A DNA stretch of 64,000 nt, taken from the NCBI RefSeq assembly GCF_014333615.1, contig NZ_JACSCY010000005.1, positions 248,001-312,000 of the forward strand, given 5' to 3'. Both the position numbers and the translations under genes were made by a program. Source of the DNA: Hymenobacter citatus (GTDB lineage: Bacteria; Bacteroidota; Bacteroidia; Cytophagales; Hymenobacteraceae). Below the pieces are notes generated by a model that worked only from the letters and a program-made list of their open reading frames with translations, did not search any database and was not told the DNA's origin. Positions 54,520 to 63,700 of the stretch are shown one piece after another (position 1 is the stretch's first letter; the number at the start of each line of letters is the position of its first letter).

Positions 54520-55548
54520 TTACAGAGGTCTAGCAGAGGGTTTGTTGAAGAAATTGAGGCTCCAGTGGTCCAGCCAACCAATGGTAGGTTGGCCGTCTTT
54601 GAACTGCACCGGCAGCCACAGATAGCGACTGTCTTTCAGGTCTTTGGGATTCCAACGGTCGGCCATGAAGATGAAGGCGTCTTTCTTGCCCGCCACCGGC
54701 AGCACGTAGGTCGACTGCCCACCAAAAGTGAGCTTGGCGTTGGGGCCGGTCATGGGGTCGCCCAGGGGTTTCCAGGGGCCGAACGGGTGGTCGGCTACGT
54801 GCAAAGAGGCTTGGTTGGGGTCCCAGCCGGTGCAGCCTGAGGTGATGAGGTAGTACTTGCCGCCGGTTTTGAACAGGGCCGGCGCTTCCTGGTGCTTACT
54901 AAACAGCAACGAGTCCTGGGGGGTAGCGGTGAGGTAGTCAGCCGAGAGGCGGGCCAGGCGCAGGTCGTAGTTTTCGCGGGCCGAGTAGACGTGGTAGGCA
55001 GTGCCGTCGTCGTCCACAAACAGACCCATATCGCGCGACATGTTGCCGTTAGGCCGGAAGCTGTTCACGTACTTGAATGGGCCTGTGGGCTTATCGGCCA
55101 CGGCCACACCGGCGCGGGCGGCCTTGTAGCCCTGGCCCTTCAGCTCCAGGTGAAACCACATCACGTACTTGCCGGTCTTCTTGTTGTAGATGACCTTGGG
55201 CCGCTCCATCAGGCAGCCGGCCGCAATGTCGCTCTGCGCATCCTGGCTGGGGGGTAGGGCCACGCCTTCGTACTTCCAGTTATACAGGTCTTTGGAAGAG
55301 TACACGTTCACGCCTTCTTCCTGGTGCTGGGCGCGCTTCTCACCGTACCAATAATAGGTATTCCCTACCTGCAATAGGCCCCCGCCGTGGGCATTGATGA
55401 GGTTGCCGTCGGTGTCGTACCACAGCTCGCCGGGGCGGAAAGCAGTGCTTTTCGTCTTTGGGGCGTTGCTGAGGGTAGCGGGGAGTTTCGCTAGGGTCGT
55501 CCCAACACTCAGCCCGAGGCCTGCTAAAACAAGAAATACTCTTTGCAT
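54520..55548 (-). CDS. GH43 enzyme resembling subfamily 24 exo-beta-1,3-galactanase
   Basis: A 342-residue exported propeller enzyme. The ATG at 55548 starts the signal peptide (QRVFLVLAGLGLSVGTTLA); an in-frame ATG at 55599 lies within a hairpin and is rejected. LINAHGGGLLQVGNTYYWYG is the hallmark of GH43_24, where the usual base Asp of the first GH43 motif is missing; ERPKVIYNKKTGKYVMWFHL and FSKHQEAPALFKTGGKYYLI then TSGCTGWDPN give the acid-Glu region. Characterised members attack the beta-1,3-galactan backbone of arabinogalactan from the end, bypassing side chains. This gene is the best substrate clue in the PUL, and it is the first enzyme gene after susD. Confidence 0.88.
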   Translation of the reverse strand: MQRVFLVLAGLGLSVGTTLAKLPATLSNAPKTKSTAFRPGELWYDTDGNLINAHGGGLLQVGNTYYWYGEKRAQHQEEGVNVYSSKDLYNWKYEGVALPPSQDAQSDIAAGCLMERPKVIYNKKTGKYVMWFHLELKGQGYKAARAGVAVADKPTGPFKYVNSFRPNGNMSRDMGLFVDDDGTAYHVYSARENYDLRLARLSADYLTATPQDSLLFSKHQEAPALFKTGGKYYLITSGCTGWDPNQASLHVADHPFGPWKPLGDPMTGPNAKLTFGGQSTYVLPVAGKKDAFIFMADRWNPKDLKDSRYLWLPVQFKDGQPTIGWLDHWSLNFFNKPSARPL

Positions 55549-55560
55549 ACGCGTAAAAGC

Positions 55561-55592
55561 ATACGGCCGGCTGCGCCGGCAGCCGGCCGTAT
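55561..55592 (-). terminator. Strong hairpin between susD and the first enzyme gene
   Basis: ATACGGCCGGCTGC and GCAGCCGGCCGTAT form a perfect 14-base-pair stem with a four-base loop, 20 bases after the susD stop in transcription order. No T run follows. It could act as an attenuator or mRNA end-stabiliser that raises SusCD levels above those of the enzymes. Confidence 0.55.
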
Positions 55593-55612
55593 ACCTCATG
55601 ACAGGGATGTGG

Positions 55613-57199
55613 TTAGTAGCCAGGATTCTGCGTCAGCGTAGCGCTGGTGTTCCGGTCTATTTCCGACTGCGGAATGGGCATCAGCGCCTTCTGAGCCGTC
55701 AGGCCCGTCACGGAGGCGCCGTTCAGGCGGAGCGTGCGCTCTACCAGCGTGCCGGTGCGCACCAGCGTAATGCGGCGCTGCTCCTCGCCAATCAGCTCGC
55801 GGGCGCGCTCATCCAGGATGAAGTTCAGATCCATCTGGCTGGCCGTTACCTGAGGGGCTTTGGCACGGGTGCGCAGCACATTGATGCTGGTAGCGGCGCC
55901 GGCCGTGTTGCCTTGCTTCATCTGAGCCTCGGCCAGCAGCAGGTAGGTTTCGCCCAGGCGCATCATGGGTAGGTCCTTGATGGTACCGTAGCCGAAGGGG
56001 TCGGCGGGATTATACTGGTTCCACTTGGTGGTGTAGGGCGTGATGTAGTAGATGGTGTCGGTTCCCTTCAGGCCCGTTACACGCTGGCGATACAAAGCTG
56101 TCTGAGCGGGGTCGTTGTAGTAGAAGCGACGCTTGAGGTTGTATTTCGAGTTGCGCATATCCGCACTCTCGTCTTTGGGATACAGGCGGTAATCCACCCA
56201 GTTGCTGAGACGCATGCGCCCGATGCCGCGGCCACCCAGCGAGTCGGCAATGACCATCCCTTTGATGTTGTAGTAGCCGGGCACCCACATGCGGCGCTGC
56301 TGGGCATCGGTCTGCGCACCCGGCACGTTCAGCTGCTGTTCTATGCCCCAGATGATTTCCGTGTTGCCTTGGTTGCGGCGCTGGTTGCCCACAATAAACA
56401 TGTCGGAGAAGTAGTCGCCGGGCTGGTTGGTGCGCACGCCGTAGCGGGCCGTAATCAGCTTGTAGGTGCCGCTGCTGATGAGCGTTTGCAGTACCTTTTC
56501 GGCCTCGGCGGGCTTGTTCATGCGCAGGTATACCTGGCCCAGCAAGTGCTGGGCTGCCCCCCGCGTAATCCGGCCCGACACGGCTTTATTCGCATCAAAC
56601 ATATTGGGAATGGCCGTGTTCAAATCGTTCACAATAAAGTCATTGACCTCGGCAATGGGCGTGCGTGTGAAGTCGGTGCGGGGCGAGGTCACGGGCTCCT
56701 TTACCAGGGGCACGTCGCCGAAGAGCGTAGCCAGAAAGTCGTAGGCATAGGCCCGGAAGAAGCGCGCCTCCGCCGAAATCCGGTTTTTGTAGCCCTGGCG
56801 CAGCGAGGCCGGTGCGGCCTCAGCCCCGGCAATAATCTGGTTGGCGTTGTTGATGGTGCGGTAGGCCCAGCTCCAGTAGAAGCTGGCGCCCGCATCCTGC
56901 GAGTTCAGCTGGGTATAGTTGTAGTAGGGGACTTCTACGCCCTCTACCTGCCCCGGAATGGCCACGTCGGTGCCTTCCTGCATGATGCCGAGCAGGCCTT
57001 GCCGCCCGGCGGACGTGTACTGCTCGCGCACCACGGATTGCAGGCCGGCCATAGCGGCCTCAAAGCCCAGCGAGTCGACCAGTACGGTTTGGGGCGTATA
57101 GAGTGAGGGCGGGTTCTCGTCCAGGTATTCTTTTTCGCAGGAGCTGAGCAGTTGCATCGCGCTCAGCAGCCCAAGGCAAGCTAACGTAAAACGTTTCAT
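55613..57199 (-). CDS. SusD/RagB-family outer membrane lipoprotein of the PUL
   Basis: A 528-residue lipoprotein: LLSAMQLLSSC (Cys21) is the lipobox. The canonical RagB/SusD features are present: CEKEYLDENPPSLYTPQTV, SWAYRTINNANQIIAGAE, ISAEARFFRAYAYDFLATLF followed by GDVPLV, RLGETYLLLAEAQMKQGNTA, ILDERARELIGEEQRRITLV and the C-terminal ALMPIPQSEIDRNTSATLTQ then NPGY. It binds the target glycan at the surface together with SusC. No SusE/F-type or other surface glycan-binding lipoprotein follows, so this SusD and the enzymes must provide recognition. Confidence 0.97.
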   Translation of the reverse strand: MKRFTLACLGLLSAMQLLSSCEKEYLDENPPSLYTPQTVLVDSLGFEAAMAGLQSVVREQYTSAGRQGLLGIMQEGTDVAIPGQVEGVEVPYYNYTQLNSQDAGASFYWSWAYRTINNANQIIAGAEAAPASLRQGYKNRISAEARFFRAYAYDFLATLFGDVPLVKEPVTSPRTDFTRTPIAEVNDFIVNDLNTAIPNMFDANKAVSGRITRGAAQHLLGQVYLRMNKPAEAEKVLQTLISSGTYKLITARYGVRTNQPGDYFSDMFIVGNQRRNQGNTEIIWGIEQQLNVPGAQTDAQQRRMWVPGYYNIKGMVIADSLGGRGIGRMRLSNWVDYRLYPKDESADMRNSKYNLKRRFYYNDPAQTALYRQRVTGLKGTDTIYYITPYTTKWNQYNPADPFGYGTIKDLPMMRLGETYLLLAEAQMKQGNTAGAATSINVLRTRAKAPQVTASQMDLNFILDERARELIGEEQRRITLVRTGTLVERTLRLNGASVTGLTAQKALMPIPQSEIDRNTSATLTQNPGY

Positions 57200-57213
57200 A
57201 TCAAATTTTTTTT

Positions 57214-57293
57214 AAGCTGTTAGCTAATGGCTGTTAGCTGCTAGCTGTTGTTCAATAAAAAGCTATCAGCTAGCAGCTAATAGCTATCAGCTA
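57214..57293. repeat. Paired inverted repeat, family B, copy 2 (susC-susD junction)
   Basis: Arms at about 57214-57250 and 57261-57293 are imperfect inverted copies made of tandem TTAGCTnnTAGCT-like units, with a ten-base A/T-rich spacer. It fills almost the whole 100-base junction between susC and susD. The same type lies at 3602-3709. Confidence 0.8.
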
Positions 57294-57299
57294 CTGTTT

Positions 57300-60200
57300 C
57301 TACCGCAGGCCGATGTTCAGGCCGAATACCACGGTGCGCACGTTGGGGTAGTTGGTGCCGCCGTTGCCGGTGCCGTTGCCCACGGTGTAGCTCTGCTCGG
57401 GGTCCCAGCCTACCCAGTCGGTCCAGGTGTAGAGGTTGCGGCCGCTCAGATATACCGACAGATTGCCCATGTGCAGGCGCTCGGCCAGCGAGGAGGGGAA
57501 GTTGTAGTTCAGCGTCACGTCTTTGAGACGGGTGAAGCTGGCGTCGCTGGGGTAGCTATAGCCGCGGGGGTTGTTGTAGTTAAGGCCGGGGCGGTCCTGG
57601 CTCATGTTTGCCGCCGTCCAGTAGCCAATTTCCTGGGAGGTGTTGATGCGGCCACCCAGGTCCACAAAGTTCAGGTTGCCGTTGTTGCGCAGCACGCCTT
57701 GCACCGTTTGGAAGAACACGCGCAGGCTCAGCCCCTTGTATCGGAAGGTATTGGTGATGCCGCCCTGCCACTCGGGGATGGTGCTTCCCTGGTAGGTGCG
57801 GTCGTTGCTGTCAATCTTGCCGTCGCCGTTCACGTCCCGAAACTTCAGGTCGCCGGGCTTAGCGGAGGCATCTTGCCGGCTGGGGTCTTCGCCTACCTGC
57901 CACACGCCTTCTTTCTCGTAGGTGTAGATACCGTTGAGCGCCTTGCCAATGAACAGGTTGCTGCCGATATCGTCGCCGCCCGTGCCGTAGATTTGCAGCA
58001 CGCGGTTGCGCACCACGGAGAAGTTCAGATTGGTTTCCCAGCCGAAATCAGACTTATCGATATTCCTGGTGGCCAGGGCCACATCCACGCCTTGGTTGCG
58101 CACCGAGCCCACGTTAGCTAGAATAGAACCGTAACCTGTGATAATGGGTAGCTGGCGGTTCAGCAGCAAGTCGTTGGTCTTGGCATCGTAGTATTCCACC
58201 GAGCCCGTAACGCGGTTTTTCAGCACCCCAAAGTCCACGGCGTAGTTGACGCTAGAGGTGCGCTCCCACTTCAAATCAGCATTGCCGATGATATTAGGAC
58301 GCAGGCCTACCGTCGTCACTCCATTATAAGCATATTGTAGCTGCGACAGGCCCGTGATGGTACCGTATGGGCCGATGGCCTCGTTGCCGGTGGTACCGTA
58401 CGAGAAGCGCAGTTTCAGCTGGCTCACCAGAGAATTATCCTGCAAGAAGGCTTCGTTGGCGATGTTCCAGCCCAGGGCGATGGAAGGGAATACGCCGTAT
58501 TTGTCGGTATTGGCCCCAAACACCGTGGAGCCGTCGCGGCGGGCCGTTACCGTGAGCAGGTAGCGGCTGTCGTAGTTGTAGTTGATGCGGCCCATCTGCG
58601 AGAGCAATGCCCGCCGCTCGCTGTAGGAACTGATAGTAGGCGGCAAGGAGCCGCCGCCGATGCCATTGAAGCCGATGTTGTCGTTGATGAAGCCGTTGGC
58701 GTTTTCGGTGGTGGTAAAGTAGGTGTTCTGCTGGGAGCTGTACAGAGCCGTCACGTCCACGTGGTGCTTGCCAAAGTCGCGGGCATAGCTCAGAATATTC
58801 TCAATGGTGTAGTTGCGGCGCTCATCATTCAGCAGCTGCGCGTAGCCGTTGAGGTTACCAAAATCCCTACCCTCGTAGTAGGCATAGCGGTAGGGGCGGA
58901 AAGAGTAGGTGGCATTCAGGCGGTACTTCAGTCCTGGCGCGAAGGTGGGCGCCACTTCGGCGTAGCCCGTGCCCGTGAGCTGGTTCACCACGCTTTCGCG
59001 GGTGGTATTCAGAGCCAGCAGGGGGTTTTTGATCAGCAATTCCGGCAGCTGGGGGTAGATGGCGTAGGTGCTGCCGTCGGGGTTGTAGAGGTTGCCGTAG
59101 GGGCTGGTTACTTGGGCCAGCGTGAGGTCGGCGCGGCCGCCGTTGTCGTTGTTGGTGGAGAAGAACGACGAGGTACCCACCCGCAGCCACGGCGTCAGGT
59201 TGGCGTCGATGTTGGTGCGCAGGCTCACGCGCTGAAACTGAAAGCCTTTGAGCGTGCCGCGCTGCTTGAAATACTCCCCCGACACGAAATACTTCACGTC
59301 GTCGGTACCGCCCGAAATCGACAGGTTGTGGTCCTGAATCACGCCGGTCTGCTTGATTTCCTTCATCCAGTCCACCGTGCGGCCGGCTTGTAAGTTCACT
59401 ACCTCCGCCGAGTTGGGTAGGGGCTGGGTAGGCGTAAAGCCGCGCTGAACGGCAAAGTCCTGATACTTCTGCGCGTATGCTTCCGGGGAGAGTGGGTTCA
59501 GGTTTTGAATGAAAAACTCGGGCCCCGCGTAGCCGTTGTAGCGAATCTCGGGCTTGCCGGTTTTGCCGCGCCTGGTGGTAATCAGGATAACGCCGTTGGA
59601 GCCGCGCGTACCGTAGATGGCCGTGGAGCTGGCGTCTTTCAGCACCTCAATAGAGGCTATATCGTTGGTATTGATGTCGTTGAGGTTACCCGGAAATGGC
59701 AGCCCGTCCACTACAATGTAGGGCGAGGTACTGGCCGTGATGGAGCGTACCCCCCGAATCTGAATGTTGGGCTGCGCGCCCGGCACCGCCGAGCTGGTCA
59801 CAATGTTCACGCCCGCCACCGAGCCGGCCAGTGCCTGCGCCACGTTGGATACCGGAATCTTCTCCAAGCGGTCCTGCGGCACCGATACCACCGAGCCCGT
59901 CACGTCGGAGCGCTTCTGGGTGCCGTAGCCCACTACCACCACTTCCTCCAGGGCCTTGGTATCCGTTACCATTCGCACATCAAAGGTGGTGCGACTACCC
60001 AGCGGAAACTCCTGCGAGGTGAAGCCGATAGACGAAATCAGCAGCGTACCGCCTTGGTTGGCCGTGGGCACTACCAGCGAGAAGCGGCCGTCGGCGTCGG
60101 TGCCCGTGCCGATGGTGGTACCTTTCACCACCACCGTGGCGCCGGGCAGGGGCTGGCCCTGGTCGTCGGTTACGCGGCCGGTAATGGTCTGGTCGACGGG

Positions 60201-60320
60201 GGCTACCGCCTCCGTGGTGGGGCGCACTGGTGCTCCGGGGTGGCTGCGCGCAGCGGGTGCGGCGAGGGCTACTTGCAGGGGTACAAGCGTCCCGCATAAG
60301 AGTAACGGTTTTACTCTCAT
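57300..60320 (-). CDS. SusC/RagA-family TonB-dependent outer membrane transporter of the PUL
   Basis: A 1006-residue SusC. The ATG at 60320 opens the signal peptide (RVKPLLLCGTLVPLQVALAA); an in-frame ATG at 60506 would add 62 untypical residues and lies beyond the -7 element, so it is rejected. The N-terminal beta-sandwich (ITGRVTDDQGQPLPGATVVV) is followed by LEEVVVVGYGTQKRSDVTGS, the plug (IQIRGVRSITASTSPYIVVD, SIEVLKDASSTAIYGTRGSN) and a barrel ending TVVFGLNIGLR. It imports oligosaccharides from the target glycan. It is the first gene of the PUL and is divergent from the hybrid sensor. Confidence 0.97.
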   Translation of the reverse strand: MRVKPLLLCGTLVPLQVALAAPAARSHPGAPVRPTTEAVAPVDQTITGRVTDDQGQPLPGATVVVKGTTIGTGTDADGRFSLVVPTANQGGTLLISSIGFTSQEFPLGSRTTFDVRMVTDTKALEEVVVVGYGTQKRSDVTGSVVSVPQDRLEKIPVSNVAQALAGSVAGVNIVTSSAVPGAQPNIQIRGVRSITASTSPYIVVDGLPFPGNLNDINTNDIASIEVLKDASSTAIYGTRGSNGVILITTRRGKTGKPEIRYNGYAGPEFFIQNLNPLSPEAYAQKYQDFAVQRGFTPTQPLPNSAEVVNLQAGRTVDWMKEIKQTGVIQDHNLSISGGTDDVKYFVSGEYFKQRGTLKGFQFQRVSLRTNIDANLTPWLRVGTSSFFSTNNDNGGRADLTLAQVTSPYGNLYNPDGSTYAIYPQLPELLIKNPLLALNTTRESVVNQLTGTGYAEVAPTFAPGLKYRLNATYSFRPYRYAYYEGRDFGNLNGYAQLLNDERRNYTIENILSYARDFGKHHVDVTALYSSQQNTYFTTTENANGFINDNIGFNGIGGGSLPPTISSYSERRALLSQMGRINYNYDSRYLLTVTARRDGSTVFGANTDKYGVFPSIALGWNIANEAFLQDNSLVSQLKLRFSYGTTGNEAIGPYGTITGLSQLQYAYNGVTTVGLRPNIIGNADLKWERTSSVNYAVDFGVLKNRVTGSVEYYDAKTNDLLLNRQLPIITGYGSILANVGSVRNQGVDVALATRNIDKSDFGWETNLNFSVVRNRVLQIYGTGGDDIGSNLFIGKALNGIYTYEKEGVWQVGEDPSRQDASAKPGDLKFRDVNGDGKIDSNDRTYQGSTIPEWQGGITNTFRYKGLSLRVFFQTVQGVLRNNGNLNFVDLGGRINTSQEIGYWTAANMSQDRPGLNYNNPRGYSYPSDASFTRLKDVTLNYNFPSSLAERLHMGNLSVYLSGRNLYTWTDWVGWDPEQSYTVGNGTGNGGTNYPNVRTVVFGLNIGLR

Positions 60321-60711
60321 AGAAGTGAAGGGATTTTGCGTCCGGCAAAGGCCGGAGCAAGGTGGGAGATGTAAAATTTTTCCAAAAAGTCTTCTGTAAG
60401 TAGGCGTTGTTGTCGGGGCGGGGCAGGGAAGGATGTTGCTCAGTGCAGGCCAACCTATCCGTTTGCGGGCGCCTCCTTGGTGGTAGGTAAGCGCTGCTTC
60501 CGGCAACTACCTCCGTGGTGTTGGGAACTAGCCAAATGTAGAAGGAGCTTTAGAGGAGAGTAGGGGACAATTCAATCGAAAAAAGGGGTTAAATTGGTCA
60601 TCCATTCCTCGCACAATCGATTGATATACTTAATCAATTACAATAACCTGTTCTGCAGCAGGCAGTTGCATCCTTATTTAGCTCTCTTACTGCTTTTCTT
60701 TTTCTTTCTAA
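60321..60711. other. Divergent regulatory region between PUL susC and the hybrid sensor
   Basis: About 390 bases without a gene. It holds the susC -7 element (60533-60540), a perfect palindrome CAATCGATTG (60614-60623) and a nearby near-palindrome TAATCAATTA (60631-60640); TCAATCGA also occurs at about 60572-60579. These are candidate binding sites for the hybrid regulator. No -7 match for the sensor gene itself was found. Confidence 0.5.
60533..60540 (-). promoter_or_regulatory. -7 promoter element of the PUL susC gene
   Basis: The minus strand reads TACATTTG, an exact TAnnTTTG match, 213 bases before the susC start. The leader of about 200 bases is long enough for post-transcriptional control. 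A -33 TTG at normal distance is not evident. Confidence 0.5.
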
Positions 60712-63700
60712 ATGGGTAACCGCAATCGTTTGCAAACTCACCTCCGGGACATTCTCGTATTCCTTTCTGCCCCATTTCTTGTGGTACTGAAGGCGGTATG
60801 CAGCCGGTATAGATGGGGGGTTTTGTTGACGCTGGCTGGAGGCCATCAGGCGCTGGCGCAGAGCGCGCCCAGTGCGTTTCGTTTCGAGCACCTGACTGTG
60901 AATGAAGGCCTCTCACACAGCGACGGTATGGCCGTGACCCAGGACCGGGCCGGCTTCATTTGGGTGGGCACCAACCGCGGCCTCAACCGCTACGACGGCT
61001 ACACCCTGAAGCAGTACTCGCTGCCCGTGAACCCGCACAACGGCATATCCAGCAACCGGATTTCGGTGCTGCATGTGGGAACTAAGGGGCGCCTATGGGT
61101 AGGCACCGAGCGGGCCGGCCTGAGTTTATATAACGCAGATCAGGACGACTTTTTTCGGCTCGATGAGCAGCACATTCCGGCGGCCTACCAGGCCCAGGCC
61201 CGCTTGCTGGCCCAGTCCGACGTAACGGCCCTGGCGTCGGATACGCTGGGACGCCTATGGGTAGGCACCGACCGCACCGGTCTGTTTGTACTGACCTTCG
61301 ACCAGCAGGGGCGCGTGCAGACAGTACAGCAATTGTCGCCTTATACGCACCAGCAGCCTGTGCTGCTGCACATCACCAGCCTGGCACTTGATGCGGAAGG
61401 CAAGCTGTGGGTAGGCAGCAGAACCTCGGGGCTCCATTTCATCCGCACTACCCTAGCCAGCTTTCAGCCACAGACTGCCACCGGGGCCATCACATCGGTG
61501 CGGGCCCTGCACCTCGACCGCCACGGCGACTTGTGGGTAGGCACCGACCACCGGGTGTATTGGGTGAGTGCCGCCAACCGGCGCACCGTGCGGGAGCTAA
61601 GCACACACCCCCTACCCCAGGAGCTGCCGGTCATTCAATCAGTATATTCAGACTCGTTTGGGCGGCTTTGGGTGGGCACTATCTACGGGCTGCACGTGTG
61701 GGAAGCAGGTGCCCGCACCGGTCTTGCGCCCCCACTACGCGCCGAGACTCCTACCCTGTTTCTGCCGCAGGACGGGGAGCCATTCAGCATCAACTCCGAG
61801 CGGGTGCACCAAATCTTTGAAGATCAGCACCAAGTGCTGTGGCTGTGCGCCTCGGCTGGCGGCCTCAACAAGGTAGACCTGCGCCAGAAACCCTTTGGCA
61901 GCATTCGGCAGCAGCTTACGGGGCGGCTGGCCCTGTCCAACAACTACGTCAATGCCATTTATAAGGAGGAGGCACGCAATACCTTGTGGTTTGGCACCCG
62001 CAACGGGGTAGCCAGCTACGACCTGGCCCGGCACACCTACCACAACTACCTCGATCAGCAAAGCGGTGGCGCCCGCGGGGTCGATGTTTCGGCAGTTTTT
62101 CAGACCACCAACGGCACGCTCTGGTTTGGGACGCGCGGCCACGGCCTGGTCACGCTTAGCCGGACAAACGGCCAGGAAAAGCTGACCACCTACGATAAGC
62201 TACCCAGTGGACTTTCGCTCAGCAACACGGCCATTGAGCGCATCACGCAGGACAAGCGCGGCACAGTGTGGGTGGCTACGTTTTCGGACGGACTGTGCTG
62301 CTTCAGCCCTGACGGCCAGTACCTGGGCACCTACCGCACCACCAACAGCGCCCTGCCCACCAACCAGTTTTCCTTTCTGCTCTACGATGCCAAGCGCGAC
62401 GTGCTGTGGGCCAGCACCCGCGACGCGGGCCTGCTGAAGCTGCGCGCCACTCCCAGCGCGCTACGCGTGCTGCAACACTACCAGTACGCGCCAGGAAAGC
62501 CCAACAGCCTGCGCGTGAACTACACGTGGCCGCTGCTGCTGGACGAGCAAAACACTCTGTGGATTGGTACCATTGGCGGCGGCCTGCACCAGCTGCGCAC
62601 CGATGCGGCCGGCCATGAAACCATGCGCTCCTACTTCGACCAGTTGCCGGAGCAGGACGTAGAGAGCATTCTGGCCGATGAGGCAGGCCACCTCTGGATA
62701 GGCGGCACCGGCCTTTACCGCTTCACGCCCGCCACCCGCCAATACCTACGCTACGATGTGGCCGACGGCCTACAAAGCAATGCGTTTAAGATAGGCTCGG
62801 CGGCGCGCGCCCAGGATGGCACGCTCTACTTTGGGGGCATCAACGGCATCAACTACTTCCAACCCTCTGATATCCAGGCCAACCCCTACGCGCCGACAGT
62901 GCAGATTACCGGCCTGCGCGTGACCAACCGCCCCGTAGCCGTAGGCGACACTGTGAATGGCCGCGTGCTACTCCGGCAGGCGCTATCGGTGCCGCAAACC
63001 GTGACCATCCGCAACGCTGAAAACGACTTTCTGGTGGAGTTTGTGGCCCTGAACTACGCCAATCCCCAAAAGAGCCGCTACGCCTACCGCCTGGTGGGCT
63101 ACAACGAGGACTGGGTGTACCCCGCGCCGGGGCAGCGCACAGCCAGCTTTGCCAACCTACCCGCGGGCCATTATACGCTGGAGGTGAAGGCCAGCAACGG
63201 CGAGGGCGTGTGGTCGAAGCACTACGCCACCATGCAGTTTGAGGTGCTGGCGCCCTGGTGGCGCACGTGGTGGGCCTACCTGCTCTACGTGGTGGCGGCG
63301 GTGGGCGCGGTGGCCTGGTTCCGGCGCGTGGAAATGGCCCAGCAGCAGCTTAAAAACCGCCTGCTGCTAGAGCAGTTTCAGGTTGAAAAGGAGAAGGAGC
63401 TGACCGATTTAAAGCTGGGCTTCTTCACCAATATCTCCCACGAGCTGCGCACCCCGCTCACCCTCATTCTAGGGCCGATGGAAGAAATCATGCGCGCCGC
63501 TGGCCCCGTGGCCGACCTGCGGGGCAAGGTGCAGCTGATGCACCGCCAAACGCGCAAGCTGCTGGAGCTGGTGAATCAGCTACTGGACTTCCGGAAGGTG
63601 GAAACCGGCCACGTGCCCCTGCGTGCCCAGCGCGCCGATGCCGTGCGCTTCCTCACTGATATCTACTCCGTTTTTCAGTTGAAAGCCCAGGAGCGCAGCG

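Noticed and set aside
60321-60506. N-terminal extension of the PUL SusC
   Set aside because: It is Pro/Thr/Cys-rich with no export signal, while a normal signal peptide starts at 60320.
60634-60916. Two minus-strand open frames of 80-85 codons in the sensor leader
   Set aside because: They overlap the start of the hybrid sensor gene, have no recognisable pattern and no supporting promoter.
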